Assembly: GCA_035352895.1 (NCBI GenBank)
Contig: DAOPYN010000053.1
Location: 1 to 27,891, forward strand
Source of the DNA: UBA5070 sp035352895
GTDB taxonomy: Bacteria > Fibrobacterota > Fibrobacteria > UBA5070
Direction: 5' to 3'
Length of the DNA: 27,891 bases
Position numbers and translations under genes: made by a program. How positions within the stretch are numbered: the first letter of the stretch is position 1; each line of letters begins with the position of its first letter. Shown here piece by piece: positions 7,177-14,808 of this stretch. The notes below the pieces were generated by a model. The model was not told the origin of the DNA. It made no database searches and worked only from the letters and a program-made list of their open reading frames with translations.

Positions 7177-7986
7177 ATGCGTATCTACAACAACGTCAAC
7201 TCGGTCAATATCCAGAACACGCTGGCGGGCACCAACACGAACATGACGAAGTCCCTGGAGAAGCTCTCCTCGGGTCTTCGCATCAATCGCGCGGCCGACG
7301 ATGCGGCGGGTCTATCGGTGTCGGAAGGCATGCGATCCCAGATCCGCGGCAGCCAGATGGCCCAGCGCAACGCCAACGACGCCTTGGCGATGCTCCAGAT
7401 CACGGAATCGGGCACCCAGCAGATCACCGATTCCCTCCAGCGCATGCGGGAGCTGGCCGTCCAGTCTTCCAACGGAACCTACACCAACACCGATCGCGGC
7501 TACATCCAGCAGGAGTACGCGGCGCTGGCTTCGGAAATCAACCGAATCGCCGCCGCCACCACGTACAACGGCATCGAGATGCTGACGGGAACCACCGCGT
7601 TCTCGTTCCAGATCAGCGCGGCCAAGTCCGGCGACAGCTCCACGATCAGTTTCACTTCGATCAACCTCTCCTCGGGTCTTTCCTTCGGCGGCGTGTCGGT
7701 CCAGTCGGCTGCGCAGGTCGCCATCGGGCAGGTGGACACCCTGCTGGCCTCGGTGCTCTCGCTGCGGTCCACCGTGGGTTCGACCATGAACCGGTTGAGC
7801 GCCACCGTGACCAACCTGGGCGACATGGTCACCAACCTGACGGACGCCGAAAGCCGCATTCGCGACACCGACTTCGCCAAGGAGACCATGCAGTTCACCC
7901 GAAACCAGATCTTGACGCAATCGGCCCAAAGCATGTTGAGCCAGGCCAACCAGCTGCCTTCCGGAGTGCTCGGCCTCCTGAGATAG
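7177..7986 (+). CDS. fliC: Flagellin
   Basis: This 269-residue flagellar filament subunit is exported by the flagellar type III apparatus. The conserved D0/D1 N-terminus is complete: MRIYNNVNSVNIQNTL, then SLEKLSSGLRINRAADDAAGLSVSEGMRSQIRG and ITDSLQRMRELAVQSSNGT. The C-terminal D1/D0 part is also complete: SAESRIRDTDFAKETMQFTRNQILTQ-like, ending SQANQLPSGVLGLLR. Between them only about 80 residues (roughly 140-215) form a small Ser/Thr-rich variable region, so this is a short flagellin lacking large D2/D3 domains. There is no cysteine. AAGGAGGA lies six bases before the ATG at 7177, the strongest ribosome binding site in the window, fitting very high expression. The gene has a sigma-28-like promoter and a perfect terminator, and a glycosyltransferase starts 70 bases downstream. 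Confidence 0.97.
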   Translation: MRIYNNVNSVNIQNTLAGTNTNMTKSLEKLSSGLRINRAADDAAGLSVSEGMRSQIRGSQMAQRNANDALAMLQITESGTQQITDSLQRMRELAVQSSNGTYTNTDRGYIQQEYAALASEINRIAAATTYNGIEMLTGTTAFSFQISAAKSGDSSTISFTSINLSSGLSFGGVSVQSAAQVAIGQVDTLLASVLSLRSTVGSTMNRLSATVTNLGDMVTNLTDAESRIRDTDFAKETMQFTRNQILTQSAQSMLSQANQLPSGVLGLLR

Positions 7987-8009
7987 TCCTTGCCTCGGTT
8001 CCCTTCCCC

Positions 8010-8041
8010 AAGGACCCGCTCCCCCGGAGCGGGTCCTTTTT
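8010..8041 (+). terminator. Intrinsic terminator after flagellin
   Basis: AAGGACCCGCTCC and GGAGCGGGTCCTT pair perfectly over 13 bases with a CCC loop, running into a T tract. It ends the flagellin transcript 24 bases after its stop. The next gene starts only 15 bases after this terminator. Confidence 0.93.
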
Positions 8042-8056
8042 GCTTCTATTGGGTGC

Positions 8057-9604
8057 ATGCGGCTCATCGCCTGCCTCATCGCCCGCGACGAACAGGAGAA
8101 CCTCCCTCGTTGCCTGCGCTCCCTTGCCGGAGCGGTGGATGGCATCTGCCTGGCCGACACGGGCTCGTCCGATTCCACCCTGGACATCGCCCGTTCCTTC
8201 GGCGCCCGGGTCCGGAGCATCCCCTGGCGGGACGATTTCTCGCAGGCCCGCAACGAGAGCCTGGAGATGGCCGACGGGGACTGGGCTCTGCAGATCGACT
8301 GCGACGAAGAACTGGATCCGCGTTCCATCCCGGCACTCCGGACGGCCCTGCATGCGGAGGCTCCCTGCCTTCTGGTGGAAGTGGAACTGCGCGACGGCAC
8401 CGACCGTCCGGGCAAGGTGCTCCTGCCGCGGCTGTTTCGCCTGCATCCACGGATCCGCTACCGGCGCGCGCTCCACGAATCGGTCATGGAGACGCTCGAC
8501 GAAATGGGCGCTCCACCGCCGATCCCCTCCGGAGTGCGGCTGATCCACCACGGCTACACCCCGGAATCGGTCGCCTCGCGTTCCAAGCTGGACCGCAACC
8601 TGCGCATTCTCCGCAAGGTGCACGAACAGGGAGCGGCCGACGCATACGACCTCTACAAGCTCGCGACCACGCTTCCGTCCTGGGGTGAATCCGCCGCGGA
8701 ACGATCGGAACGGCTCGCCGAAGCGTGGGCACGCAGCCTGGAAGCTCCGGACTCGTTGCGGATCCAATGGCCATGGTGGAAGACCCTGGCCAAAAGCATC
8801 GCCCTGGATCTGGCACGCGCAGGCCGGTTCACGGAAGGATGGAATGTCCTGGAGATGGCCCGCTCCGCGGGGGCTACCCCGGCGCTCGCCGCCGCACGCG
8901 CCAGGCTCCTGCTTGCCGGAGGACACCACGGATCGGCCATGGAACAGATCCAGGTGGCCTTGTCGCTTCCGGATCCCGACGGATTGGCCGCATCACACGG
9001 CCACGAACGCGCCGCGAACCTCCACTTGGCCGCACAATGCGCCTTGGCCAACCGTCTCGATCCGGAGCCGTTCTTGGTGGAAGCGGCCTCCCTGGGATCG
9101 CTGGAAGCGCGTTGCGACCTCGCGGTGCGCAACATCAAGCGCAACCAGCACTCCGGGTGGAAGGAGCTCGACCAGATGATGCGGAACTTCCCGCAGCATC
9201 CGGTGGTCCTGCTGGCGGGTTCGGAAGCGGCTCTCGCCCACGGCGACCGTTCCACCTCCGACCTTCTTCTTGCCCAGGCCGTTCGCACGCCCTCGGAGGC
9301 GGCATCGAAGGGTCTGGCTCGCCAATGGATGCGCGCCTGGTTGGACGGTGCCACTCCGCCCTTCGAGCTGCCCCCCAGCGACGCCGAAAACGCCGCGGCC
9401 CAAGGCCTGGACAGGGTCCGTCGAGGGCTTCCCTGGACACCGGATCCTTTCCTGGAGTCCCGTTTCCTGCGTTCGTGCCTGGCCGATTTCCTGGAAGCCC
9501 TCCTGGAGGCCGGGCACGCCAGGGTGGTCCGCGAATTCGCCGTGAACGCCAAGGGACGCGATGCCGCGCTTCCCGGCATCTCCGATCTCGTGCTGGAAGA
9601 CTAG
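8057..9604 (+). CDS. GT2-family glycosyltransferase with C-terminal helical repeats
   Basis: The 515-residue protein opens like a GT-A fold, family 2 glycosyltransferase. It has LIACLIARDEQENLPRCLRSL, then GICLADTGSSDSTLDIARSFGA (nucleotide-binding Asp), WRDDFSQARNESLEMADGDWALQIDCDEEL (the D-x-D-like acidic motif at DCDEEL) and a domain end near IHHGYTPESVASRSKLDRNLRIL. Residues from about 200 onward are Ala/Leu-rich helices that read as TPR-like repeats without clean consensus. GT2 plus TPR layouts occur in transferases acting on protein or cell-surface acceptors. It directly follows flagellin, so flagellin glycosylation is an attractive inference. The flagellin terminator lies between them, so they are not simply co-transcribed. 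The ATG at 8057 lacks a clear Shine-Dalgarno sequence. The acceptor and donor sugar are unknown. Confidence 0.83.
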   Translation: MRLIACLIARDEQENLPRCLRSLAGAVDGICLADTGSSDSTLDIARSFGARVRSIPWRDDFSQARNESLEMADGDWALQIDCDEELDPRSIPALRTALHAEAPCLLVEVELRDGTDRPGKVLLPRLFRLHPRIRYRRALHESVMETLDEMGAPPPIPSGVRLIHHGYTPESVASRSKLDRNLRILRKVHEQGAADAYDLYKLATTLPSWGESAAERSERLAEAWARSLEAPDSLRIQWPWWKTLAKSIALDLARAGRFTEGWNVLEMARSAGATPALAAARARLLLAGGHHGSAMEQIQVALSLPDPDGLAASHGHERAANLHLAAQCALANRLDPEPFLVEAASLGSLEARCDLAVRNIKRNQHSGWKELDQMMRNFPQHPVVLLAGSEAALAHGDRSTSDLLLAQAVRTPSEAASKGLARQWMRAWLDGATPPFELPPSDAENAAAQGLDRVRRGLPWTPDPFLESRFLRSCLADFLEALLEAGHARVVREFAVNAKGRDAALPGISDLVLED

Positions 9605-9626
9605 CCTCCGGATCGCCTGCGAAGCC

Positions 9627-11252
9627 TCAGGTCCGTTCCACGATCCCGTACTTGATCAACCACGCCAGGACCCAGCGGGCTTCGTCCACGCCCCTTGCGG
9701 TGCGGGAAGCGCTCGACGAGAGATGGTCGGGGATGGTGCGCGGACCGGGCCGCAAACCAATGACAAGTTCCGTCATCAATCGGCCATCCACCGCATCCAG
9801 GAGATCCCCGAACGTGGGCGGCATGGGAATCCGACCGTCCAGGACCCGACGTCCCAGTTCCGAAAGCCCCACCGTGCCTTCCCATTCGTGGGGCGCGGCG
9901 GACCCGTAGTGGCCGAACATCTCCTGGGCGAGGAACACCTCGGGATCCAATCCCCCCCTGCCGGGCACCTCGACCGAGGCGCACGAGGAGGAAAGTTCCT
10001 GCCAGATCCCGGCGAGACGCCCCACCACCACCGCCCAGGAAAAACGCTCCCTGGCACGCTTGCGCCCCTGTTCACCCATCCGTGCGGCCAGTTGGGGGTC
10101 CCCCAGGAGCGTTTCCAGGGCTTGGCGCAGCGCAGCCGGATCGCAGGCCACGCCCTGCCCCAGGGCCAGCTGGGAAAGCCCCGGCTCCAGGATCTGCCGG
10201 AGCCCGGACAGGTTCGCGGGAGGAGGAGCCCAACGCGTGGGCACCAGGTAACCGGTGGAGCCGTGGTCCACCAGGTCCTTGTAGCCGTCCCAATCGGAGG
10301 CCACCACCGGAAGGCCCGCCGCCATCGCCTCCACCACCGAAATCCCGAAGGTCTCCTGGAAGTTGTCCACCGGAGACACGAACACGTCCGAGGCCGAAAG
10401 CAGGTCCGCCTTGGCCTGTTCGTCCAGGTCGGGAAGAATCCGGACCGAAGTCGTCAACCCAAGCTCCCGTACCGTCTGGGCCAGGGATTCCAGGTCCCCA
10501 CCGGAGGCGCCACCGGCCAGCACCAGCAATCGGCCCGGTCGATTCTCTTCCATCAGCTTCCACTGGTAGAGCAACGGGTGGAGATCGGCCTTGCTCGTGG
10601 CCGAGATGCGCCCCAGCCAAGTGGCCACCCGGGCATTGGGTGGAATGGCCAGGCGCGAACGGGCCGTACCCTTTGGGGAGGGCTGGAAGGAGGATTCCGC
10701 CACGCCCAGCGGCGAAAGCTCCAACCGGGCGGGAAAGACCGTTCCCTCCAGCTCCGACGCCCGCCGCACCTGCCGGGAAAAGGCCTCGCGGCCCGCCACG
10801 CTGGTGCAGAGGATGGCGTCGTGGGCTCCCAGGGGCGAACGCACCAGCCGAGCAAGAGCGCGTGGCATGGAGGGGTCGTCCAGGCTGTGGATGGTTCCCG
10901 TCAGAGGAAAGGGGCGCGGCGACCATCGGGCCCGCGCCCAGGCCATGGAGGGCAGGTATCGGCTCCATCCACCCAGATGCATGACTTCCCATCCACCCTG
11001 CGCGAAAGCCTTGGGAATCTCCAGCTGCAGACGCAGGCGGCAGCGCGCCAGCAGGTGTTCGCCATCGGGGAGGGAACGCAGGAATTGCTCCAATCGGGCT
11101 TTCTCGGCCCGGGTGGGACAGAAGAACTCGTGGAGATCGTAGGGTCCATGGCGGAGCAACGCTTCCAGGAACGTGGCGTTGGCCACCAGCCGGCCCAACC
11201 GGAGGGTTCCCGATGATTCCACGAAGGTGTCCACGCTTCCGAAGATCCTCAC
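9627..11252 (-). CDS. GT4-type glycosyltransferase (GT-B fold)
   Basis: The 541-residue protein has a GT-B family 4 glycosyltransferase core. The N-terminal acceptor-side domain is about 1-210. A second Rossmann domain starts at VATWLGRISATSKADLHPLLYQW and contains RLLVLAGGASGG, then VRILPDLDEQAKADLLSASDVFVSPVDNF. The donor-binding E-x7-E-type motif follows as FGISVVEAMAAGLPVVASDWDGYKDLV. About 150 residues after the core, ending in a possible helical domain, are not recognised. The start codon is GTG at 11252. No ATG fits the beginning of the domain, and no strong Shine-Dalgarno is seen. The gene converges on the GT2 gene with a 22-base gap. Roles in flagellin, polysaccharide or lipid glycosylation are all possible, and nothing in the sequence names the substrate. 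Confidence 0.87.
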   Translation of the reverse strand: MRIFGSVDTFVESSGTLRLGRLVANATFLEALLRHGPYDLHEFFCPTRAEKARLEQFLRSLPDGEHLLARCRLRLQLEIPKAFAQGGWEVMHLGGWSRYLPSMAWARARWSPRPFPLTGTIHSLDDPSMPRALARLVRSPLGAHDAILCTSVAGREAFSRQVRRASELEGTVFPARLELSPLGVAESSFQPSPKGTARSRLAIPPNARVATWLGRISATSKADLHPLLYQWKLMEENRPGRLLVLAGGASGGDLESLAQTVRELGLTTSVRILPDLDEQAKADLLSASDVFVSPVDNFQETFGISVVEAMAAGLPVVASDWDGYKDLVDHGSTGYLVPTRWAPPPANLSGLRQILEPGLSQLALGQGVACDPAALRQALETLLGDPQLAARMGEQGRKRARERFSWAVVVGRLAGIWQELSSSCASVEVPGRGGLDPEVFLAQEMFGHYGSAAPHEWEGTVGLSELGRRVLDGRIPMPPTFGDLLDAVDGRLMTELVIGLRPGPRTIPDHLSSSASRTARGVDEARWVLAWLIKYGIVERT

Positions 11253-11494
11253 GACGCAACGATACCACCGCGAATCGTTTCCTGCGCGACGGCATTTCGC
11301 CCCCCACTCGGTGGAGGTGTTCTACGAAATAGGCACAACGCCGAATTCTGTATCGAGCTATCGTGGATGAACGCAGACTCCATCCTCGAGAGTCCGCCAT
11401 CGCCCAGCCTCCCGAACCCGCCCGGAAGGCTGGGCTCCCGTTTGGAATATTCCTCCCGAGTTCACCGGCAATGGAGGTTTCCAGGCCTGCGCTG

Positions 11495-11523
11495 TTGCTT
11501 TCCGAGATTTCCGGCAGTAAACT
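11495..11523 (+). promoter_or_regulatory. Candidate promoter of a non-coding RNA
   Basis: TTGCTT (11495-11500), a 17-base spacer and TAAACT (11518-11523) form a plausible sigma-70-type promoter. The predicted transcription start near 11530 falls three bases before the 5' arm of a stem whose other arm adjoins a terminator 190 bases downstream. Confidence 0.4.
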
Positions 11524-11529
11524 ATTGGA

Positions 11530-11758
11530 AGCGGCCCGCACAGGGTTCGCATGGAGAGAGACCAAGATCAAGAAGACAGCCGAACATACGAGGTCCGACG
11601 GGACATCCACCGGGTGGACGTTGCAAAGCTGAAGGGCCCCTCGCACGGGGGTCCGTGCTTCGCGGGGAGGCGCTTGCGCGTCGGTATTCCCCGGAAGCGA
11701 TCGAGTCGAGCACAGACGAGAAGAGTGGGCCGGGGGAGTTCCTCCGGCCTTTTCCTTT
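11530..11758 (+). ncRNA. Candidate structured non-coding RNA, about 230 nt
   Basis: Several pairings fit one transcript. A closing stem pairs GGCCC(g)CAC at 11533-11541 with GTGGGCC at 11725-11731. A hairpin pairs TCCAC (11606-11610) with GTGGA (11614-11618), and another pairs CCCC (11637-11640) with GGGG (11647-11650). A long composite stem pairs GTCCGTGC (11651-11658) with GCACAGAC (11710-11717) with one mismatch. It continues inward as TTC/GAA and GGGGA/TCCCC (11664-11668 with 11688-11692) and is capped by GCG/CGC. The 3' end is an intrinsic terminator that shares bases with the closing stem, so the two would be alternative or sequential. Size and end-to-end closure recall 6S RNA, but the two sides are not symmetrical, and I see no SRP, tmRNA or RNase P signature. 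The pairings were found by eye, without energy calculation or covariation support. Confidence 0.4.
11728..11758 (+). terminator. Intrinsic terminator without an upstream protein gene
   Basis: GGCCGGGGG (11728-11736) pairs with CCTCCGGCC (11741-11749) with one G-T wobble and an AGTT loop, followed by TTTTCCTTT. The T tract is only on the plus strand. The absence of a credible coding frame before it implies a non-coding transcript. Confidence 0.75.
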
Positions 11759-11946
11759 GCGTCCCCCCACCCTGATGGACGATTCCCGTCGCATGGAGCG
11801 CATCCATTCCGCACCTTTCCCTGCAACCTGGATGATGCGGCTCTCCCTCACCCACGATCCGACTGAAGGAAACAGCCCCGCCCTCCGGTATGCGGAGGCA
11901 GTGCAAGCCATCCACCGGACAGGCCTCCGGATCTAGATTGAATACC

Positions 11947-12207
11947 ATGCGCCCCAGCGACACCAGTCCCGAGGCATGGAAGATCCAGCTCGACATCCTT
12001 CGTCGCAAAGGGCCCGTGGCGCGATTCTTCATTGCCTGCCAGATGAGCGACGACCTGCATGCTTGGGAGCGTGGAAAGTTCGCGGCCGCGGAGCCCCCTC
12101 CTCGACCAACGAACCACCCCGCGACAAGCTGCGGGGGAATGTCCTGGTCGGTGAATTCGGACCACGAAACCAGGCTCGGTGAATCCGACCCGAAGAGCCT
12201 GAAATGA
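11947..12207 (+). pseudogene. Remnant of the small partner of a nucleotidyltransferase pair
   Basis: The 86-codon frame starts MRPSDTSPEAWKIQLDILRR and continues through FFIACQMSDDL. I recognise this as the N-terminal half of a small family (pattern SPEA-x-x-IQL-x-ILR...A-x-x-MSDD-x-R) that commonly sits directly before an AbiEii-like nucleotidyltransferase. After MSDDL the resemblance stops. Instead of the helical, Arg/Glu-rich C-terminal half, the frame reads AWERGKFAAAEPPPRPTNHP and then low-complexity residues with no family match. I found no continuation in the other two frames. The last codons overlap the next start as ATGA, preserving the operon spacing. A TAGATT box lies seven bases before the ATG, with no Shine-Dalgarno sequence. 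It could also be a short diverged but expressed protein. Confidence 0.5.
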
Positions 12208-12509
12208 CTCCGGATCGGGTTCTCGTGGAGGTTTCCGAGATTCTCCAGCGGGCAGGGATCCCCTACATGGTCACGGGCTCGTTCGCCAGCTCCATGCTCG
12301 GGATTCCCCGGAGCACGCGCGACCTGGACATGGTCATTTCCCCAAGCGAGAGCCAGATCGAAGGATTGATCCAAGCGTTCGATCCGGACACGTGGTACAT
12401 CGATCCTTTCGTCGTACGCGAGCAGGGCGACGCGCTGGATTTCGGCTACCTGGAACGCTGGGCGAGGGAACTTAGCGTCGAAGACCTGCTCGCGAAAATC
12501 CGGGCATGA
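12204..12509 (+). pseudogene. Nucleotidyltransferase (AbiEii/AbiGii-like) with internal in-frame deletion
   Basis: This 101-residue frame has both ends of a nucleotidyltransferase family that is normally about 180 residues. The N-terminus carries IPYMVTGSFASSMLGIPRSTRDLDMVI, the GS-x9-12-D-x-D active-site motif with both acidic residues. After FDPDTWYID, which should lead into the middle of the domain, it jumps to FVVREQGDALDFGYLERWARELSVEDLLAKIRA. That is the family C-terminus, normally preceded by an aspartate-bearing strand (VD-L/F-I), a basic segment and a KLEW-type helix. About 75-80 residues are missing without a frameshift. Without the third catalytic carboxylate the product should not transfer nucleotides. 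Intact relatives act in toxin-antitoxin-like or defence settings. The upstream partner is also damaged, so the module appears dead. The family length is from memory and needs alignment. Confidence 0.72.
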
Positions 12510-12545
12510 AGAAAGCCCCGCCCTCCGGGACTCGGAGAGCGGGGC
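12506..12545 (-). terminator. Intrinsic terminator for the purA-fabI unit (minus strand)
   Basis: GCCCCGC (12515-12521) and GCGGGGC (12539-12545), extended by CTCCG/CGGAG, make a 12-pair stem with one mismatch. Read on the minus strand it is followed by TTTCTTC. It lies about 150 bases after the fabI stop and also abuts the nucleotidyltransferase remnant on the other strand. Confidence 0.65.
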
Positions 12546-12633
12546 CATCCATTTCAATTTCCGCCAGACGATTCATCCATCGCCGATTTTTGGGCCTGGA
12601 TGGTGGATGCAGCCGAGGCGACACGACCCCGAA

Positions 12634-12653
12634 GCTGTCCAAAGGGGGACAGC
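12634..12653. repeat. Perfect 7-bp inverted repeat between fabI and the remnant module
   Basis: GCTGTCC (12634-12640) and GGACAGC (12647-12653) with a six-base spacer form a small hairpin 44 bases after the fabI stop. No T tract follows on either strand. It may help protect the 3' end of the fabI message. The rest of 12546-12696 shows nothing. Confidence 0.35.
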
Positions 12654-12696
12654 GAGCGGGGAGGGGAGCAAGGATGCGCCGCCAGACTGCCAAAAA

Positions 12697-13497
12697 TCAG
12701 CCCTTGTTTTGGGCTTGTTCCTCGGCGAAGCTGAAGCTGATGGCGTGGTAGCCGGCGTCCACGTGGACGAGTTCGCCGGTGATACCCCGGGCCATGTCGG
12801 AGACCAGGAACGCGGCGGTGTCGCCCACCTCGGACGTGTCCACGTTGCGGTGGAGGGCGGATCGATTCTCCGCGATGGACAGCATCTTGTTGAAGTCGCC
12901 GATGCCCTTGGCCGCGAGCGTGCGGATGGGACCGGCGCTCACGATGTTCACGCGGATGCCCTGCTTGCCCAGGTCGTGGGCCAGATACTTTGCCGAGCAC
13001 TCCAAGGCGGCCTTGGCCACGCCCATGACGTTGTAGTGCGGAATCACCTTCTCGCCGCCGATGTACGACAGGGACACGATCGACCCGTTGGGGTTCATCG
13101 CGGCCACCGCATGGTGGGCAAGGGCGGTGAGGGAATAGGCGGAGATGTCCAGCGCCGTGACGAATCCGTCGCGGGAAGTGTCCTGGAACTCGCCATCCAG
13201 GTCCTCGCGCTTGGCGTACGCGATGGCGTGGACCAGGAAGTCGATCTTGCCCACTTCCTTCTCCACCGCGGCGAACAACGCGGCGATGGAATCGTCGCGG
13301 GTGACGTCGCATTCGAACAGCGGGGCGGTCTTGCCCTCGCCCTGGATCAGGGATTCGACGGACCCCTTCAGTCGCTCGGACGGGTAGCTGAAGCAAAGCT
13401 CGGCGCCCTGTTCCCAGCACGAGCGTGCGATGCCCCAGGCGATGGATCGCTGGTTGGCGACGCCGGTGATGAGTCCTTTCTTGCCTTTCAGAATCAT
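12697..13497 (-). CDS. fabI: Enoyl-[acyl-carrier-protein] reductase (NADH), FabI
   Basis: The 266-residue short-chain dehydrogenase/reductase performs the last step of each fatty acid elongation cycle, reducing trans-2-enoyl-ACP. The divergent FabI nucleotide motif GLITGVANQRSIAWGIA (8-24) replaces the usual SDR TGxxxGxG. The catalytic FabI pattern is complete: Tyr145 in SLSYIGGEK, Tyr155 in HYNVMGVAK and Lys162, matching E. coli Tyr146/Tyr156/Lys163 within one position. FECDVTRDD binds the adenine side, and GPIRTLAAKGI starts the flexible substrate-binding loop. The ATG at 13497 gives the family's normal start (MILKGKKGLITG). It lies 21 bases after purA on the same strand, so the two probably share a transcript. 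Residues around the active site look canonical for triclosan-type FabI inhibitors, though sensitivity cannot be read from sequence alone. Confidence 0.96.
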   Translation of the reverse strand: MILKGKKGLITGVANQRSIAWGIARSCWEQGAELCFSYPSERLKGSVESLIQGEGKTAPLFECDVTRDDSIAALFAAVEKEVGKIDFLVHAIAYAKREDLDGEFQDTSRDGFVTALDISAYSLTALAHHAVAAMNPNGSIVSLSYIGGEKVIPHYNVMGVAKAALECSAKYLAHDLGKQGIRVNIVSAGPIRTLAAKGIGDFNKMLSIAENRSALHRNVDTSEVGDTAAFLVSDMARGITGELVHVDAGYHAISFSFAEEQAQNKG

Positions 13498-13518
13498 TGA
13501 GAATCCTTGCGTAGCGAT

Positions 13519-14796
13519 TTAGGGGAGGAAAATAGCCTGGTCGCGACGCGGTCCCACGGAAACCATCGCGATGGGAGCGCCGACGAGTTCCGCCAGGCGC
13601 TCGAGATAGTGCTTGGCCGCCTGGGGCAGATCGCTCCACGAGGTGGCCGACGACGTGTCGGAAAGCCAGCCGGGAAGCGTCTCGTAGACGGGTTCCACCT
13701 TGGCGAAGTCCTTCACCTGCACGGGAAGATCGTCGATGGCGCGGCCGTCGATGGCGTAGCCCACGCAGATCTTGACTTCGGGAAGCTTGTCCAGCACGTC
13801 GACCTTGGTGATGGCCAGGCCCGTGATGCCGTTGACGCGCACGGCCTTGCGGACCACCATGGCGTCGAACCACCCGCAGCGGCGAGGCCGTCCCGTGGTG
13901 GCTCCGAACTCGCCGCCCCAGGTGCGAAGGCTCTCGCCCAACTGGCCGTCGAGCTCGGTGGGGAACGGTCCGTTGCCCACGCGGGTGGTGTAGGCCTTCA
14001 CCACGCCGATCACGCTCTGGATGGCGGTGGGACCCACGCCCGAACCGCAGCAGGCGGACCCGGCGATGGTGTTGGAGCTGGTGACGTAGGGGTAGGTTCC
14101 GTGGTCGACATCCAGGATGGTGCCCTGGGCCCCTTCGAACAGAAGGTGCTGTCCGGCCTTCATGGCACGTTCCAGGACCAGGGACGCGTTGGCCACCAAT
14201 GGGGCCAATTTCCGTCCGAACTCCAGGTAGTCGGCGACGATGGGCGCCGCTTCCAGGGGAGCCGCGCCGTAGACCCGGGTGAACAGGACGTTCTTTTCTT
14301 CCAGGATGGATTCCACCTTGGCGCGAAGGCCTTCCTCGTCCAGGAGATCGCACAGGCGGATGCCGCAGCGCGAGACCTTGTCGACGTAGGCCGGCCCGAT
14401 GCCGCGGCCGGTGGTGCCGATGGCGTTCTTGCCCGCGGCGGCTTCCTTCAGCTGGTCCAGCTGCTTGTGCCAGGGCATCACGATCTGCATGTTCTCCGCA
14501 AGCCAGAGCCTGCCGTGCACGCTGAATCCGCGACCTTCCAGCTCCTCGATCTCGTGGAGCAGCTGGCCCGGATCCAGCACCACTCCGTTTCCGATCACGC
14601 AGGTCTTGGAGGGCCGCATGATCGCGGAAGGGATCAGATGGAAGACGAATTCCTGTTCGCCCACCACGACGGTATGGCCGGCGTTGGCGCCGCCCTGGAA
14701 TCGGATGACGACATCCGCGTGCTCGGCGAGCACATCGATGACCTTGGCCTTGCCCTCGTCCCCCCACTGGGAGCCGACGACGATCGTGTTCTTCAT
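13519..14796 (-). CDS. purA: Adenylosuccinate synthetase
   Basis: This 425-residue enzyme makes adenylosuccinate from IMP, aspartate and GTP, the first committed step to AMP. Key motifs include GSQWGDEGKAKVID at the N-terminus (catalytic Asp13 and Lys16), QGGANAGHTVV (catalytic His41), GTTGRGIGPAY, FEGAQGTILDVDHGTYPYVTSSNT in outline, TTRVGNGPFPTEL and TGRPRRCGWFD, and the C-terminal base-recognition region with ITKVDVLD. The P-loop reads GKAK where most bacterial enzymes have GKGK. I chose the ATG at 14796 (MKNTIVVGSQWGDEG) because it gives the usual length and GAGG lies just upstream. The longer in-frame start would run into a hairpin region. It is followed by fabI after 21 bases. Its own promoter must sit in or before a terminator and palindrome within 80 bases of the start. 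Confidence 0.97.
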   Translation of the reverse strand: MKNTIVVGSQWGDEGKAKVIDVLAEHADVVIRFQGGANAGHTVVVGEQEFVFHLIPSAIMRPSKTCVIGNGVVLDPGQLLHEIEELEGRGFSVHGRLWLAENMQIVMPWHKQLDQLKEAAAGKNAIGTTGRGIGPAYVDKVSRCGIRLCDLLDEEGLRAKVESILEEKNVLFTRVYGAAPLEAAPIVADYLEFGRKLAPLVANASLVLERAMKAGQHLLFEGAQGTILDVDHGTYPYVTSSNTIAGSACCGSGVGPTAIQSVIGVVKAYTTRVGNGPFPTELDGQLGESLRTWGGEFGATTGRPRRCGWFDAMVVRKAVRVNGITGLAITKVDVLDKLPEVKICVGYAIDGRAIDDLPVQVKDFAKVEPVYETLPGWLSDTSSATSWSDLPQAAKHYLERLAELVGAPIAMVSVGPRRDQAIFLP

Positions 14797-14808
14797 GTTC
14801 CTCGCTCC

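Larger units (their letters stand above)
11253..11946. other. Gene-poor interval of about 700 bases
   Basis: No convincing protein gene lies here. Third-position GC of the open frames (for example 11363-11632, roughly 60% by my count) is well below that of the flanking genes. The interval holds a plus-strand candidate promoter (11495-11523), a structured RNA candidate (about 11530-11758) and an intrinsic terminator (11728-11758). The part at 11253-11490 shows nothing I can name, apart from space for the promoter of the GT4 gene. The part at 11759-11930 also shows nothing. Confidence 0.6.

Noticed and set aside
11363..11632. An 89-codon plus-strand frame starting with GTG.
   Set aside because: Third-position GC is much lower than in the flanking genes, no domain is recognisable, and it runs through the candidate promoter and RNA region.
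11568..12557. A 329-codon minus-strand frame across the ncRNA candidate and the remnant module.
   Set aside because: It is antisense to recognisable nucleotidyltransferase segments and to a plus-strand terminator, and its sequence matches no family I know.
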